A stretch of DNA of 32,466 nucleotides from DATKLL01 sp035542475 (lineage in GTDB: Bacteria; Desulfobacterota; Syntrophia; Syntrophales; UBA2185). The DNA lies in assembly GCA_035542475.1 (NCBI GenBank), contig DATKLL010000151.1, forward strand, positions 1 through 32,466, written 5' to 3'. The position numbers were made by a program, and so were the translations under genes. The notes under the pieces were generated by a model. The model was given only the letters and a program-made list of their open reading frames with translations. It was not told where the DNA came from and searched no databases. Numbering within the stretch: the first letter of the stretch is position 1; every line of letters starts with the position of its first letter. Positions 23,417 through 31,669 of the stretch are shown here, one piece after another.

Positions 23417-24175
23417 TCACTTCTCCCAGGTGAATCTTTCCTGTTGCACTGCTGATTGATCCACGCCAAGACTATCCAGTTCGGTGAGCGCAGACTCCAT
23501 CATGGGGGGAGGGCCGCAGAGATAAAAGGCTGCATCTTTAGTCACCCTATACCTTTTTAAGATATCACCGCTCAAACGGCCCTTCTCATAGAATATGCCG
23601 GGGTATTCCTGCCGGACATATTTTTGCACATCATCTTCACGGCTAAAACAGTAAACAGCAGAAAGGGCAAGTTCATTGGTCATTGCCCCGATCTCTGCTG
23701 AAGAGAAGACGTCTTCGATGCCCTTGTTTACCCAGAAGAGTATTACCTTATTGCCTGCCTTGATATTTCTAAAGTGCCGGAGCACGCTTAGAAACGGTGC
23801 TACGCCCACGCCGCCAGCCAGCATGACGATCACAGGCTTGATGTCAGCATCCTTACAGAAAATGCCGAGCGGCCCTATACATTTTACCGGATCTCCCGGT
23901 TTCAAATCCGGGATAGCAGAGGTAAACTTGCCTACCTTCTTAATTGTCAGGCGCAGAATGGAATCTTCGGGAGCACTTGCAATGGAGAACGAATGCGGTT
24001 CACTCCATCCTTCAGGTCTCATAATTATGAGAGACGCGAACTGGCCCGCCTTTCTGCGGCTAAACTTCTCATCAGACCCTTCCAGACATAAGGAGTTGAT
24101 GTCATGGTTTTCAGGCACGACCTTGACTACTTTCCAGATGTTCCTCTGATCCTGATCAATACTTTTTTCATCCAT
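23417..24175 (-). CDS. FAD/NAD(P) oxidoreductase of the ferredoxin-NADP reductase family
   Basis: A 252-residue flavoprotein. The FAD-binding part (1-105) has EPHSFSIASAP, a variant of the family's RxYSxxS motif with His in place of the usual Arg/Tyr pair. The nucleotide part has VMLAGGVGVAPFLSVL (about 117-132) and ends with FYLCGPPPMMESAL. No iron-sulfur motif follows, so it is the bare two-domain reductase rather than a phthalate dioxygenase reductase type. It transfers electrons between NAD(P)H and an unidentified acceptor. The mlaE gene lies 211 bp downstream, with a separate promoter candidate in between. Confidence 0.88.
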   Translation of the reverse strand: MDEKSIDQDQRNIWKVVKVVPENHDINSLCLEGSDEKFSRRKAGQFASLIIMRPEGWSEPHSFSIASAPEDSILRLTIKKVGKFTSAIPDLKPGDPVKCIGPLGIFCKDADIKPVIVMLAGGVGVAPFLSVLRHFRNIKAGNKVILFWVNKGIEDVFSSAEIGAMTNELALSAVYCFSREDDVQKYVRQEYPGIFYEKGRLSGDILKRYRVTKDAAFYLCGPPPMMESALTELDSLGVDQSAVQQERFTWEK

Positions 24176-24253
24176 TCTGTATTCACCTCACCACTTTTTG
24201 AAAGGTCTCATGAAATGACAGTTATCTATTCACAAATCACCAGGAAAGGCTGT

Positions 24254-24874
24254 TCACTTTACCAGTTCTCCAGCCTTCTGAAAGGCCCGCTCCATGTCGG
24301 GAAGATGTGTGATCTCCGGAACCACCTGAATATAGCGCACCTTTCCTTCCCTGTCTACGATGATGACAGAGCGCGCCAATAGCATCAATCCATCCATCAA
24401 AAGACCGTTAGCGCGTCCGAAGGCACCTTCCTTGTAATCAGAAAGAAACTGCATGTGCTCCAGTTTCGCCTCCTTAGCGAATCGTTTCTGCGCAAAGGGA
24501 GTATCACGGCTGATGGCAATCCTGATGATTTCAGGCGCAAGTTTGTTGCCCTCCTCGCCAAGGTAGTGTGTCTGCGCCTCACAAACAGGGGTATCGACAG
24601 AAGGAACGATACTCAAGAAGAGGATCGACCCCTTAATCTTGGAAAGGTCCACGGGTTTCATGGTCATCGCATCCACCAGGTCAACAGATGGGAGTGAATC
24701 ACCGACAGCTATGGGTTTACCGAGCAGTTTCATGCTCTTTCCGCCCATCGTTACAGATGTTCCAGGTTGAATCGAATCATTATCGATTGGAATCTTGGCC
24801 CGTGTTATTGCGCAGCCATACAATACAAACAGACACAAGGAAAAAATCATTAAACGATTCATCTTCGATATCAT
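24254..24874 (-). CDS. Thiol peroxidase-like lipoprotein (Tpx family, single Cys)
   Basis: A 206-residue peroxiredoxin of the Tpx group. SIVPSVDTPVCEAQT contains the peroxidatic Cys98, with the family Thr/Ser nearby, and ISRDTPFAQKRF follows. The resolving Cys of classical Tpx belongs directly after RF, but here Ala133 is found, so reduction must use another partner. The leader MNRLMIFSLCLFVLYGC carries a lipobox with Cys21, so the protein is probably lipid-anchored outside the cytoplasm. E. coli Tpx, by contrast, is a soluble enzyme without an extended lipoprotein leader. Start: ATG at 24874 with AAAGGAGG upstream; a longer frame to 24907 lacks this support. Confidence 0.87.
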   Translation of the reverse strand: MISKMNRLMIFSLCLFVLYGCAITRAKIPIDNDSIQPGTSVTMGGKSMKLLGKPIAVGDSLPSVDLVDAMTMKPVDLSKIKGSILFLSIVPSVDTPVCEAQTHYLGEEGNKLAPEIIRIAISRDTPFAQKRFAKEAKLEHMQFLSDYKEGAFGRANGLLMDGLMLLARSVIIVDREGKVRYIQVVPEITHLPDMERAFQKAGELVK

Positions 24875-24952
24875 GGTAAACCTCCTTTCGTTGCTTCCAG
24901 CAACCATTGGTCTATCTCTGTTTACGCAGCATTACATTTTTCAGAATCGCAT

Positions 24953-26608
24953 TCAGGACTGCCTTCCTTTGCGCCCGCGGTAGCGCCGGATAAGCGTGTT
25001 AGTCGATCCGTCATGCCGGAGTGCAGGCTCCTCGACACTTTCCAGCTCAGGGATGATGCGCGCCGCCAGTACCTTGCCCAGCTCAACACCCCACTGATCG
25101 AAGGAATCAACTTGCCAGATCACCCCCTGGGTGAAAACACTGTGTTCATAGAGTGCAACGAGCTTCCCGAGCGTCTCCGGGGTCAGCCTATCTGCGAGAA
25201 TGGTATTCGTGGGACGATTGCCTTCGAAGATGCGATGCGGTATCAGTTCTTCCGATACACTTTCTGCCCTGACTTCATCCTTTGTCTTCCCGAAGGCCAG
25301 CGCCTCCGTCTGAGCGAACAGGTTTGCCATGAGAACGTCATGATGATTGCCGAGCGGGTTCAAAGTTTTACAGAAGCCGATGAAGTCACAAGGGATCAGT
25401 TTGGTCCCCTGGTGGATTAGCTGGTAGAATGAATGCTGCCCATTGGTGCCCGGCTCGCCCCAGTAGATAGGGCTCGTCTGGTAATTGACAGCCGCACCCC
25501 CTGAAGTTACGTGCTTGCCGTTGCTCTCCATCGTCAACTGCTGGAGATAGGCCGGAAAGCGTTTGAGGTACTGATCGTAGGGCAGGACGGCAATAGTCTC
25601 GGCACCGAAGAAGTTATTGTACCAGACAGAGAGCAGCCCCATGAGTACGGGCAGATTCTTATGGAAGGGAGAGGTTCGGAAGTGCTCGTCTATCGAGCGG
25701 AAGCCTGCAAGCATGGCTCGGAAGTTCTCCGGGCCGATGGCAATCATGGTCGAAAGACCTATGGCCGAATCCATCGAATACCGGCCGCCAACCCAATCCC
25801 AGAACCCGAACATGTTCGCCGTGTCGATGCCGAACTTCGCCACCTCGTCAGAGTTTGTTGAAACAGCCACGAAGTGCCGGGCCACGGCGCCATGATGATG
25901 CAGTGCTTTCAGCGCCCATACACGCGCTGTGTGAGCATTGGTCATCGTTTCCAGGGTAGTAAATGTCTTCGAAGAGATAATGAACAGTGTTTCTTCAGGA
26001 TTGAGATCATGAACGGCCTCCGCGAAGTCTGTACCGTCCACATTGGAGACGAAGCGAAAGGACATGTCTCGCTTACTGTAGTGCTTCAACGCCTCATAGG
26101 CCATAACGGGACCGAGATCGGAGCCGCCAATACCGATGTTGACAACATTACGAATGGGCTTCCCCGTATATCCCAGCCACTGACCGCTGCGAACCCGCTC
26201 CGAGAAGGCAGCCATTTTTTCCAGAACGGCATGAACTACTGGCACGACATCTACCCCTTCGAATATGATCCGCTCGCTCTTCGGCGCGCGAAGGGCAACG
26301 TGGAGGACAGCGCGATTTTCCGTTACGTTGATTTTCTCACCCCGAAACATGGCCTCAATGCGCTCGGGCAGTCTGCTCTCCTCGGCAAGATCCAGGAGCA
26401 GCTTTACCGTCTCGTCAGTGATACGGTTCTTCGAATAGTCAAGGTAAAGTCCGGCGCCCTCGGCCGCCAGACGATCACCGCGCCCGGGATCACCGGCAAA
26501 GAGTGTCCTCAGATGAACATTGCTGATCTTACGGTAATGTTCCGCAAGCGCCTTCCATCCCGGGCGCTTGTTCAAAGGTTTCACATCCGGTGTCCTCTTT
26601 TTCGTCAT
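24953..26608 (-). CDS. pgi: Glucose-6-phosphate isomerase
   Basis: Interconverts glucose-6-phosphate and fructose-6-phosphate. It has 551 residues, close to the 549 of E. coli. Family signatures are NIGIGGSDLGPVMAYEAL (about 157-174), FIISSKTFTTLETM, GGRYSMDSAIGLS, and TSPIYWGEPGTNGQHSFYQL with the active-site region before it. QWGVELGK near the C-terminus carries the conserved Lys. The start is ATG at 26608 (MTKKRTPDVK) with AAGGAGG nine bases upstream; the frame extends to 26692 without a site. It is the last gene of the minus-strand block and is followed by tpx. Confidence 0.97.
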   Translation of the reverse strand: MTKKRTPDVKPLNKRPGWKALAEHYRKISNVHLRTLFAGDPGRGDRLAAEGAGLYLDYSKNRITDETVKLLLDLAEESRLPERIEAMFRGEKINVTENRAVLHVALRAPKSERIIFEGVDVVPVVHAVLEKMAAFSERVRSGQWLGYTGKPIRNVVNIGIGGSDLGPVMAYEALKHYSKRDMSFRFVSNVDGTDFAEAVHDLNPEETLFIISSKTFTTLETMTNAHTARVWALKALHHHGAVARHFVAVSTNSDEVAKFGIDTANMFGFWDWVGGRYSMDSAIGLSTMIAIGPENFRAMLAGFRSIDEHFRTSPFHKNLPVLMGLLSVWYNNFFGAETIAVLPYDQYLKRFPAYLQQLTMESNGKHVTSGGAAVNYQTSPIYWGEPGTNGQHSFYQLIHQGTKLIPCDFIGFCKTLNPLGNHHDVLMANLFAQTEALAFGKTKDEVRAESVSEELIPHRIFEGNRPTNTILADRLTPETLGKLVALYEHSVFTQGVIWQVDSFDQWGVELGKVLAARIIPELESVEEPALRHDGSTNTLIRRYRGRKGRQS

Positions 26609-27112
26609 CGTCGTTATCCTCCTTTTTCTAATTCTCAAGTGCGCACCCTTTATATACCAGATATTTTTCTTAAAAATAGAGAAATCATTCAATCGGGTAA
26701 TGTCTTATTTATCTCTTCAAAATGTCTTAATTCTAATTGACATAAGGTGTCATGATTATATGTCTTCACAAAAATATATATTGTCATAGTGTGAAATTTA
26801 TATAAAAATACTTTAGAAATTAGGACACACTAGTATGGTGCATCCGACGCTTCTTTACTAATTCTTCTAAGGGTCATTTCTGCAAAGAGGCTGTGTCACA
26901 TTCACTTCTTTGTCATTGCGGTGAGTCGAAGCCCCGAGCAAAACGTGGGGGGATGAAGTGAGCGCGGCAATCTCTGTATTGTCAATGTATTGTGAGATTG
27001 CTTCGGTCGTTTCACTCCCTCGCAATGACATTGCGACACAGTCGCAAAAGCGGGAAGCTAGCGTTTGTTAAAGACAATATGTAAGCATTTCAAATACAGG
27101 AGGATAAACACA
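26609..27112. other. AT-rich divergent region between pgi and the prenyltransferase gene
   Basis: A 504-bp gene-free stretch. It contains three near-copies of the word ATGTCTT (26700-26760), a small inverted pair TGACA/TGTCA around 26738-26752, and the long inverted repeat at 26889-27041 listed separately. Promoters for the two divergent genes must lie here, but I see no convincing -35/-10 pair. Confidence 0.4.
26889..27041. repeat. Imperfect inverted-repeat element of the 'TGTCATTGCG' type
   Basis: The outer arms TGTCATTGCG (26911-26920) and CGCAATGACA (27021-27030) pair perfectly. Inner arms GCAATCTC (26967-26974) and GAGATTGC (26994-27001) also pair. Flanking CTGTGTC and GACACAG extend the symmetry to about 153 bp. 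The arms carry further partly matching sequence (GAAGTGAGCGCGGC against TTCGGTCGTTTCACTCC). From memory, this resembles a family of short intergenic palindromic repeats seen in many unrelated genomes. No protein is encoded. Confidence 0.72.
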
Positions 27113-28072
27113 ATGCCGCTGAAGATGAGATTTACCTCTAGAGACGGGCGGCAGCCGGGGATCGTAGGCACCTGGATCCAGGCGTTCCGTCTCTATTACG
27201 TACCCACCAGCATCTTTCCCGCCCTGCTGGGAAGCGTCATTGCCTGGGCGGCATTCCGGGAATTCAACTTCTGGTATTTTGTCCTGGTTATCGTCGGCGT
27301 GACTGTGCACCACATCGGTCTGAACATGATCGATGATGTCTTTGATTACCTCCATGCCGTGGACAGCTCCCATGGTGATGAGAAAAATCCCTACACTGGG
27401 GGCAGCGGTGTTCTGACGGGGGGACTCCTTCCCGCCAGTTACGTCCTTGCGGCATCAATTTTATGCTATCTGATAGCTATATTTATAGCCATTTATTTCT
27501 CCATCTTCATAGGATGGCCTGTCCTCATATTCACGATCATCGGTGCATTCTCTTCCGTCTTTTATACCATGCCACCCATACGGTACGGCTATCGAGGGTT
27601 CGGAGAACTGAGCCTTCTCATTAATTTCGGACCCGTCGTCTGCCTTGGCGCATTCTATGTGCAGACACGTTCGATTGCCTGGGAACCTTTTATCGTTTCA
27701 CTGGTTCCGGGATTCCTTATGTGGTCCATGATCGTCATCAACGAGATACCCGATTATGAAGAGGATCGCCGGGCGGGTAAGTTGAATCTCGTCGCCCGCT
27801 TTGGAAGAAAGGCAGGCGTTGTATTATATGTCGCCGGTCTGATTTGCGCATACGGCACTATGTTTCTGTCCGTATCCTTCAGGATAACCCCTTTCAGTAT
27901 TCTCCTGGGGCTCCTCACAATTCCTATCGCGTATAATTCTTTCCGGATACTTAGTGCTAATTACATGGATAAGATGAAGATGGCCCCCGCAAACCTTGCC
28001 ACAATAAAAGTCCATGCGCTGACACTCACCTGCCTCATTATAGGATATCTCGCGGCCGGGATTATGTCATAA
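27113..28072 (+). CDS. UbiA-family prenyltransferase (MenA-like)
   Basis: A 319-residue membrane protein with about eight helices. The two Asp-rich motifs of the family are visible. The first is in GLNMIDDVFDYLHAVDSS, followed by the MenA-like YTGGSGVLTGGLLP. The second is NEIPDYEEDRRAGKLNLVARFG. Such enzymes attach an isoprenoid chain to an aromatic or other acceptor; the TGGSGVL segment and the second motif are most like the 1,4-dihydroxy-2-naphthoate prenyltransferase branch. A menaquinone would suit the complex I genes in this window, but no other men gene is here. Start: ATG at 27113 with AGGAGG upstream. Confidence 0.82.
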   Translation: MPLKMRFTSRDGRQPGIVGTWIQAFRLYYVPTSIFPALLGSVIAWAAFREFNFWYFVLVIVGVTVHHIGLNMIDDVFDYLHAVDSSHGDEKNPYTGGSGVLTGGLLPASYVLAASILCYLIAIFIAIYFSIFIGWPVLIFTIIGAFSSVFYTMPPIRYGYRGFGELSLLINFGPVVCLGAFYVQTRSIAWEPFIVSLVPGFLMWSMIVINEIPDYEEDRRAGKLNLVARFGRKAGVVLYVAGLICAYGTMFLSVSFRITPFSILLGLLTIPIAYNSFRILSANYMDKMKMAPANLATIKVHALTLTCLIIGYLAAGIMS

Positions 28073-28417
28073 AGAATTTATGAAATCTGCTGATAAGTGG
28101 ATTCAGTGGATAGTTTTATAAATTTTATCATTTTGTCGGGTAATACAAGGTTTATACTAGTAAAGTTCCCATATTTTTTTAATATTGCTTTTTTACGGAA
28201 TTTTAATGAAAATGCCACGAATTCATAAATAGTTCTTGTACTGTTTTTTAATAATTTAACGATTCTGGAGATGCAGCATTAACATATATACAGGAAACTA
28301 AAATCTGTCTGCGGAACTCCAGCATCCAGGTCTTTATGGCCATGATTCCGGAAAGTTAAACATGTCGAGGATTTTCTTTTTAACAAAAATTAATAAATTT
28401 TGTAAAAGGAGAGTTTA
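28073..28417. other. AT-rich gap before a small unknown gene
   Basis: A 345-bp stretch with no gene. The only structure noted is a weak AT-only stem (ACAAAA/TTTTGT near 28385-28405) just before the ribosome binding site of the next gene. No convincing promoter or terminator is seen. Confidence 0.4.
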
Positions 28418-28702
28418 GTGCAAAAATTGCAGAAGGAGTATGTCGGTTCATTTATCGTAGAACTCTTTCCAGGAACTGAAATATGGCGCATCCCAACTAC
28501 CCCAGGCGTACATTTTCCCGAGGGGGGCAAGGTAATGAAAGTTGATTCCGGGATAGTAACCCTGGGATCTGATGGCGATCTCCAGCTTTTTGTCCATAAC
28601 AAGCCGTTAAAGAATTTGAGCGCGCGAGATATCTTGTGTATCATGGATAGTGAGGAAAAGATCTTATATTTAAAACAGTCTCCACCGGGATTAGAAATGT
28701 GA
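28418..28702 (+). CDS. Small protein of unknown function
   Basis: A 94-residue soluble protein with a GTG start, supported by AAAGGAGAG at good distance. It has no signal peptide or membrane segment. The sequence alternates strand-like segments (SFIVELFPGTEIWRI, VMKVDSGIVTLGSDGDLQLFV) and ends with ILCIMDSEEKILYLKQ. This suggests a small beta-rich fold, perhaps with some relation to barrel domains such as SH3 or cupins, but I cannot assign a family. It stands alone between two long gaps. Confidence 0.55.
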   Translation: MQKLQKEYVGSFIVELFPGTEIWRIPTTPGVHFPEGGKVMKVDSGIVTLGSDGDLQLFVHNKPLKNLSARDILCIMDSEEKILYLKQSPPGLEM

Positions 28703-29047
28703 TGCGGCATAAAAAGAACCGCTTCGCAATAATAATTCCGCCCTATCTGACTTAACAAAATATAATCATTTAATTTTCAAAATAAACGGGTAAAGATACT
28801 TCTGTGTCCAATTTGCCTGAGCGGCTTACCTACAGCAAGCTGTAACAAAAACTTATTCAATTATTTTATCCCTTTAATACTCCCTTTCCCCTGAACTAAA
28901 TTCTTCCATTGACGGATTATGAAATATTGATAAAATCACCGCTTGCAGTTATCATTGACAGGCCGTTTTTTAGGGGCGCTGCAAACGGTAGCAGATATTT
29001 CGTCCATCAATACGACGTGTCTTTAAATATGTAAAAGGAGATTTTAT
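28703..29047. other. Gap upstream of the MBL-fold gene, carrying a promoter
   Basis: A 345-bp AT-rich stretch without a gene. It contains the promoter candidate at 28927-28955 and an SD (AAAGGAG) just before 29048. Nothing else was recognised. Confidence 0.45.
28927..28955 (+). promoter_or_regulatory. Sigma-70-like promoter for the MBL-metallophosphoesterase pair
   Basis: TTGATA (28927-28932) and TATCAT (28950-28955) are separated by exactly 17 bp, about 90 bp before the gene start. Both hexamers match the consensus at four of six positions. It is the best promoter match in the window, judged by eye. Confidence 0.5.
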
Positions 29048-30004
29048 ATGCTTTCCCGACGAATTAAATTGATGCCAATTCTTTTATTCTGCCTTTTTCT
29101 TGGAGGCACAGGGGCGTATTGCGCACCGCAAGATTTTGCCAGCGTTCAAATCCAAACGGTAAAAGTCGCGGATAACGTTTTTATGCTCATTGGAGCTGGG
29201 GGAAACATCGGCATCTCTGCCGGGAAAGACTGCGTCTTAATGATCGATAGTTCATATGCCCCTATGACGGACAAGATCAAAGCCGCCATCACGACTATCA
29301 GCGGTAAACCCATTCAATTCATTGTAAACACGCACTGGCACCAGGATCATACAGGCGGGAATGAAAATTTTGCGAAGTCTGGCGCTATCTTAGTGGCGCA
29401 TGAAAATGTCCGTAAGCGTCTGAGTACCGCTCAGTACATCCAGTTTCTGAAACAAACGATATCCCCACTGCCTGCATCGGCCCTGCCTGTCATTACCTTC
29501 AACGAGCACGTGACATTTCATTTGAATGGAGATGAAATATACATCTTCCATATTGATAAGGTTCATACCGATGGGGATGCTATCGTGCATTTCAAGAATT
29601 CGAATGTCATTCATATGGGTGACATCTATTTCAATGGCATGTATCCTTTCATTGACCTTTCTGCGGGCGGTTCCATAAACGGAATGATTACGGCGGTGGA
29701 GAGGATCCTCTCGCTCTGCAATGACAACACGAAAATTATCCCGGGACACGGACCCCTATCCGACAGGACCGGATTAGAGGCATACCGCAAGATGCTGGTA
29801 GCTGTTAGAGACGGGATTAATCACGAGATCAAAGCGGGGAAGAATCTGGATGCCATTATTGCCTCCCGGCCGACGCTTGATTTTGACCCGGCCTGGGGGA
29901 ATGGTTTTCTGAAACCTGATTTTTTTGTCAGAATTGTCTATGATAGCTTAGTGAAGGAGAAATCTCAGGTACAGTATTATAGAAAGAGTGAGTTTGCACA
30001 ATGA
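29048..30004 (+). CDS. Exported metallo-beta-lactamase-fold hydrolase
   Basis: A 318-residue protein with a signal peptide (hydrophobic 8-22, ending AYCA). The MBL zinc ligands are all visible: H96, H98, D100, H101 in NTHWHQDHTGG, H163 in KVHTDGD, D182 in HMGDIYF and H224 in IPGHGP. So it is a likely binuclear metal hydrolase in the periplasm. Its substrate is unknown; the family includes lactamases, lactonases and many others, and the sequence does not choose. SD AAAGGAG precedes the ATG. The stop overlaps the next start by four bases (ATGA), so translation is coupled to the metallophosphoesterase. Confidence 0.85.
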   Translation: MLSRRIKLMPILLFCLFLGGTGAYCAPQDFASVQIQTVKVADNVFMLIGAGGNIGISAGKDCVLMIDSSYAPMTDKIKAAITTISGKPIQFIVNTHWHQDHTGGNENFAKSGAILVAHENVRKRLSTAQYIQFLKQTISPLPASALPVITFNEHVTFHLNGDEIYIFHIDKVHTDGDAIVHFKNSNVIHMGDIYFNGMYPFIDLSAGGSINGMITAVERILSLCNDNTKIIPGHGPLSDRTGLEAYRKMLVAVRDGINHEIKAGKNLDAIIASRPTLDFDPAWGNGFLKPDFFVRIVYDSLVKEKSQVQYYRKSEFAQ

Positions 30005-31203
30005 CATTCGGAATGAAGTACGCCGTTCTTCGCCTGATAATTCTGGCTCTTGCGATGCTTTCCCAGATATATATCTTCGTCCACATTCATCGCATCATCC
30101 GGTCATCGCATAAATCCGGACGTTTCAAAACACTGGCCAGCCTGGCAGTGGGCACAGTAATTTTCTCGCTCTTTGCTCTTAATCTGTACTTCCTAGTCAT
30201 ACCTGTTCCATGGCCTGACCCATCCAGAGCAGTTCAGTACATGCTCTTTTATCCATCTGCCGTATGGGGCATTGGATCTGTCTTCTCTGCCTTGCTTCTT
30301 TGCCTATTCCAGGCAACAGGTGCAGTGGCAAAGGCAGCCGCACGCACCTATCGTGATCTGGCCGGCAAGGAGATGCCGGAGACTGTGAATGAAGGACGCC
30401 GTCATTTTCTCCAGGCCGGGTTAAGTGGTGTGGCAGCAGCGCCGCTGCTTCTTTGCGGATACAGCGCAGTCTCTACCGGCAGGGATTGCGATGTGCAGAA
30501 ATTGACTCTTCCATTCGGTCGTTCCCTGCGGGCTGTCCAGCTTACGGACATCCACGCGGGCATTTATATGAACAGAAAAGAGATCCAGTACTACACAGAG
30601 CGGGTTATCGCTCTCCAACCGGATCTTTTGCTACTCACAGGTGACTATATCTCTAACTCGCTATCATTTCTCCCCGATTGCCTGGAGGAGATGGCACGTG
30701 TTCAGACACGGTACGGTACCTTTGCCACACTGGGCAATCATGAACACTGGTACGGAGCACTTACCGATATCGAAGCGATTTTCAGCCGCTATGATATTAC
30801 ACTCCTGCATAATACAAACCGGGTGATCCATACGGGGCATGGTCCTTTTGCTATTGCCGGGATCGATGACCTCCGCGCCGGCTGCCCCGACCTGGGTGCT
30901 GCGCTGCATGGGCTCGATCAAACCATCCCGAAAATATTACTTTCGCACCGCCCGGAAATCTTTCCCGATGCCGCCCTCATGGGGATACACCTGACCCTGG
31001 CAGGTCACTATCATGGCGGACAGATCAAACTCCACCTGCCGGGAGGAGATTTCAGCCTTGCCCACCTTCGGACCCTCTATCCGGAAGGTTTATTCCGAAT
31101 CAATGATTCCCGGTTATACGTGAGCCGTGGAATCGGCACTACGTTCACGCCTGTGCGGCTGAACGCCCCGCCGGAGATCACTATGCTGCACCTGAAAGGA
31201 TAA
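30001..31203 (+). CDS. Membrane-anchored metallophosphoesterase
   Basis: A 400-residue protein. The N-terminal third has three to four membrane segments (about 8-30, 45-67, 80-104). Then comes a second, internal leader-like stretch with RRHFLQAGLSG at 133-143 and a short hydrophobic part, which resembles a Tat motif. The calcineurin-type phosphoesterase domain follows: D183 and H185 (LTDIHAG), D215 (LTGDYIS), N246 and H247 (GNHEHW), H316 (LSHRPE), H336 and H338 (AGHYHGGQ). It resembles the YaeI/YkuE group, of which some hydrolyse lipid-linked diphosphates; the substrate here is unknown. It is coupled to the MBL gene by ATGA. Confidence 0.87.
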   Translation: MTFGMKYAVLRLIILALAMLSQIYIFVHIHRIIRSSHKSGRFKTLASLAVGTVIFSLFALNLYFLVIPVPWPDPSRAVQYMLFYPSAVWGIGSVFSALLLCLFQATGAVAKAAARTYRDLAGKEMPETVNEGRRHFLQAGLSGVAAAPLLLCGYSAVSTGRDCDVQKLTLPFGRSLRAVQLTDIHAGIYMNRKEIQYYTERVIALQPDLLLLTGDYISNSLSFLPDCLEEMARVQTRYGTFATLGNHEHWYGALTDIEAIFSRYDITLLHNTNRVIHTGHGPFAIAGIDDLRAGCPDLGAALHGLDQTIPKILLSHRPEIFPDAALMGIHLTLAGHYHGGQIKLHLPGGDFSLAHLRTLYPEGLFRINDSRLYVSRGIGTTFTPVRLNAPPEITMLHLKG

Positions 31204-31235
31204 CAGAATCCATACAGCGTCCCATAAATAGAATC

Positions 31236-31505
31236 TTGATCTTATTTCCTATGTTAATGCCGATTACATTCCTAGTAGTCATCGAAATTGTCCCTCTAAT
31301 TTCTCTTTGGCCATGGGGGATTCAAACCGCCACGGTGGATAGATACCCTAGTGCGGGATACGAACTCACAGGCATCGGGGGTATGGATGTCGTGGGTGCT
31401 ATAATAATTGCCATATTTTCATTTCGCGAAGGTCGGGAGTCCTTTGAAAAGGCCAAGGGTGAGACCTGCCACTGCGAGACATGCGGTGATGCTACTAAGC
31501 AGTAA
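31236..31505 (+). CDS. Small membrane protein with Cys-rich tail
   Basis: About 89 residues. There are two hydrophobic segments, about 1-27 (FPMLMPITFLVVIEIVPL) and 50-62 (VVGAIIIAIFSF), and a charged end containing CHCETC. The Cys tail could bind a metal ion, but this is only a suggestion. The start is uncertain: the TTG at 31236 and the ATGs at 31251 and 31257 all lack a clear ribosome binding site. It lies 32 bp after the metallophosphoesterase gene and may be expressed with it. No family is recognised. Confidence 0.45.
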   Translation: MILFPMLMPITFLVVIEIVPLISLWPWGIQTATVDRYPSAGYELTGIGGMDVVGAIIIAIFSFREGRESFEKAKGETCHCETCGDATKQ

Positions 31506-31669
31506 AGTCAGAAAACAAAATATCCATCCCTTCAAATGGAAACAGTCAAAAAACGTAGAATTACAGTTTTAAACGTGGTACATATTTTCAGGCAGGTCTA
31601 TCTCGGAAATGTTCATGATTACAAACAGCGAGAGGCCAATGATTCACATTAAATTTTAAAGGGGTGAGT

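Noticed and set aside
25874..26740. A 288-codon plus-strand frame opposite pgi
   Set aside because: It mirrors a well-conserved glucose-6-phosphate isomerase gene, lacks a domain and runs into an AT-rich intergenic area.
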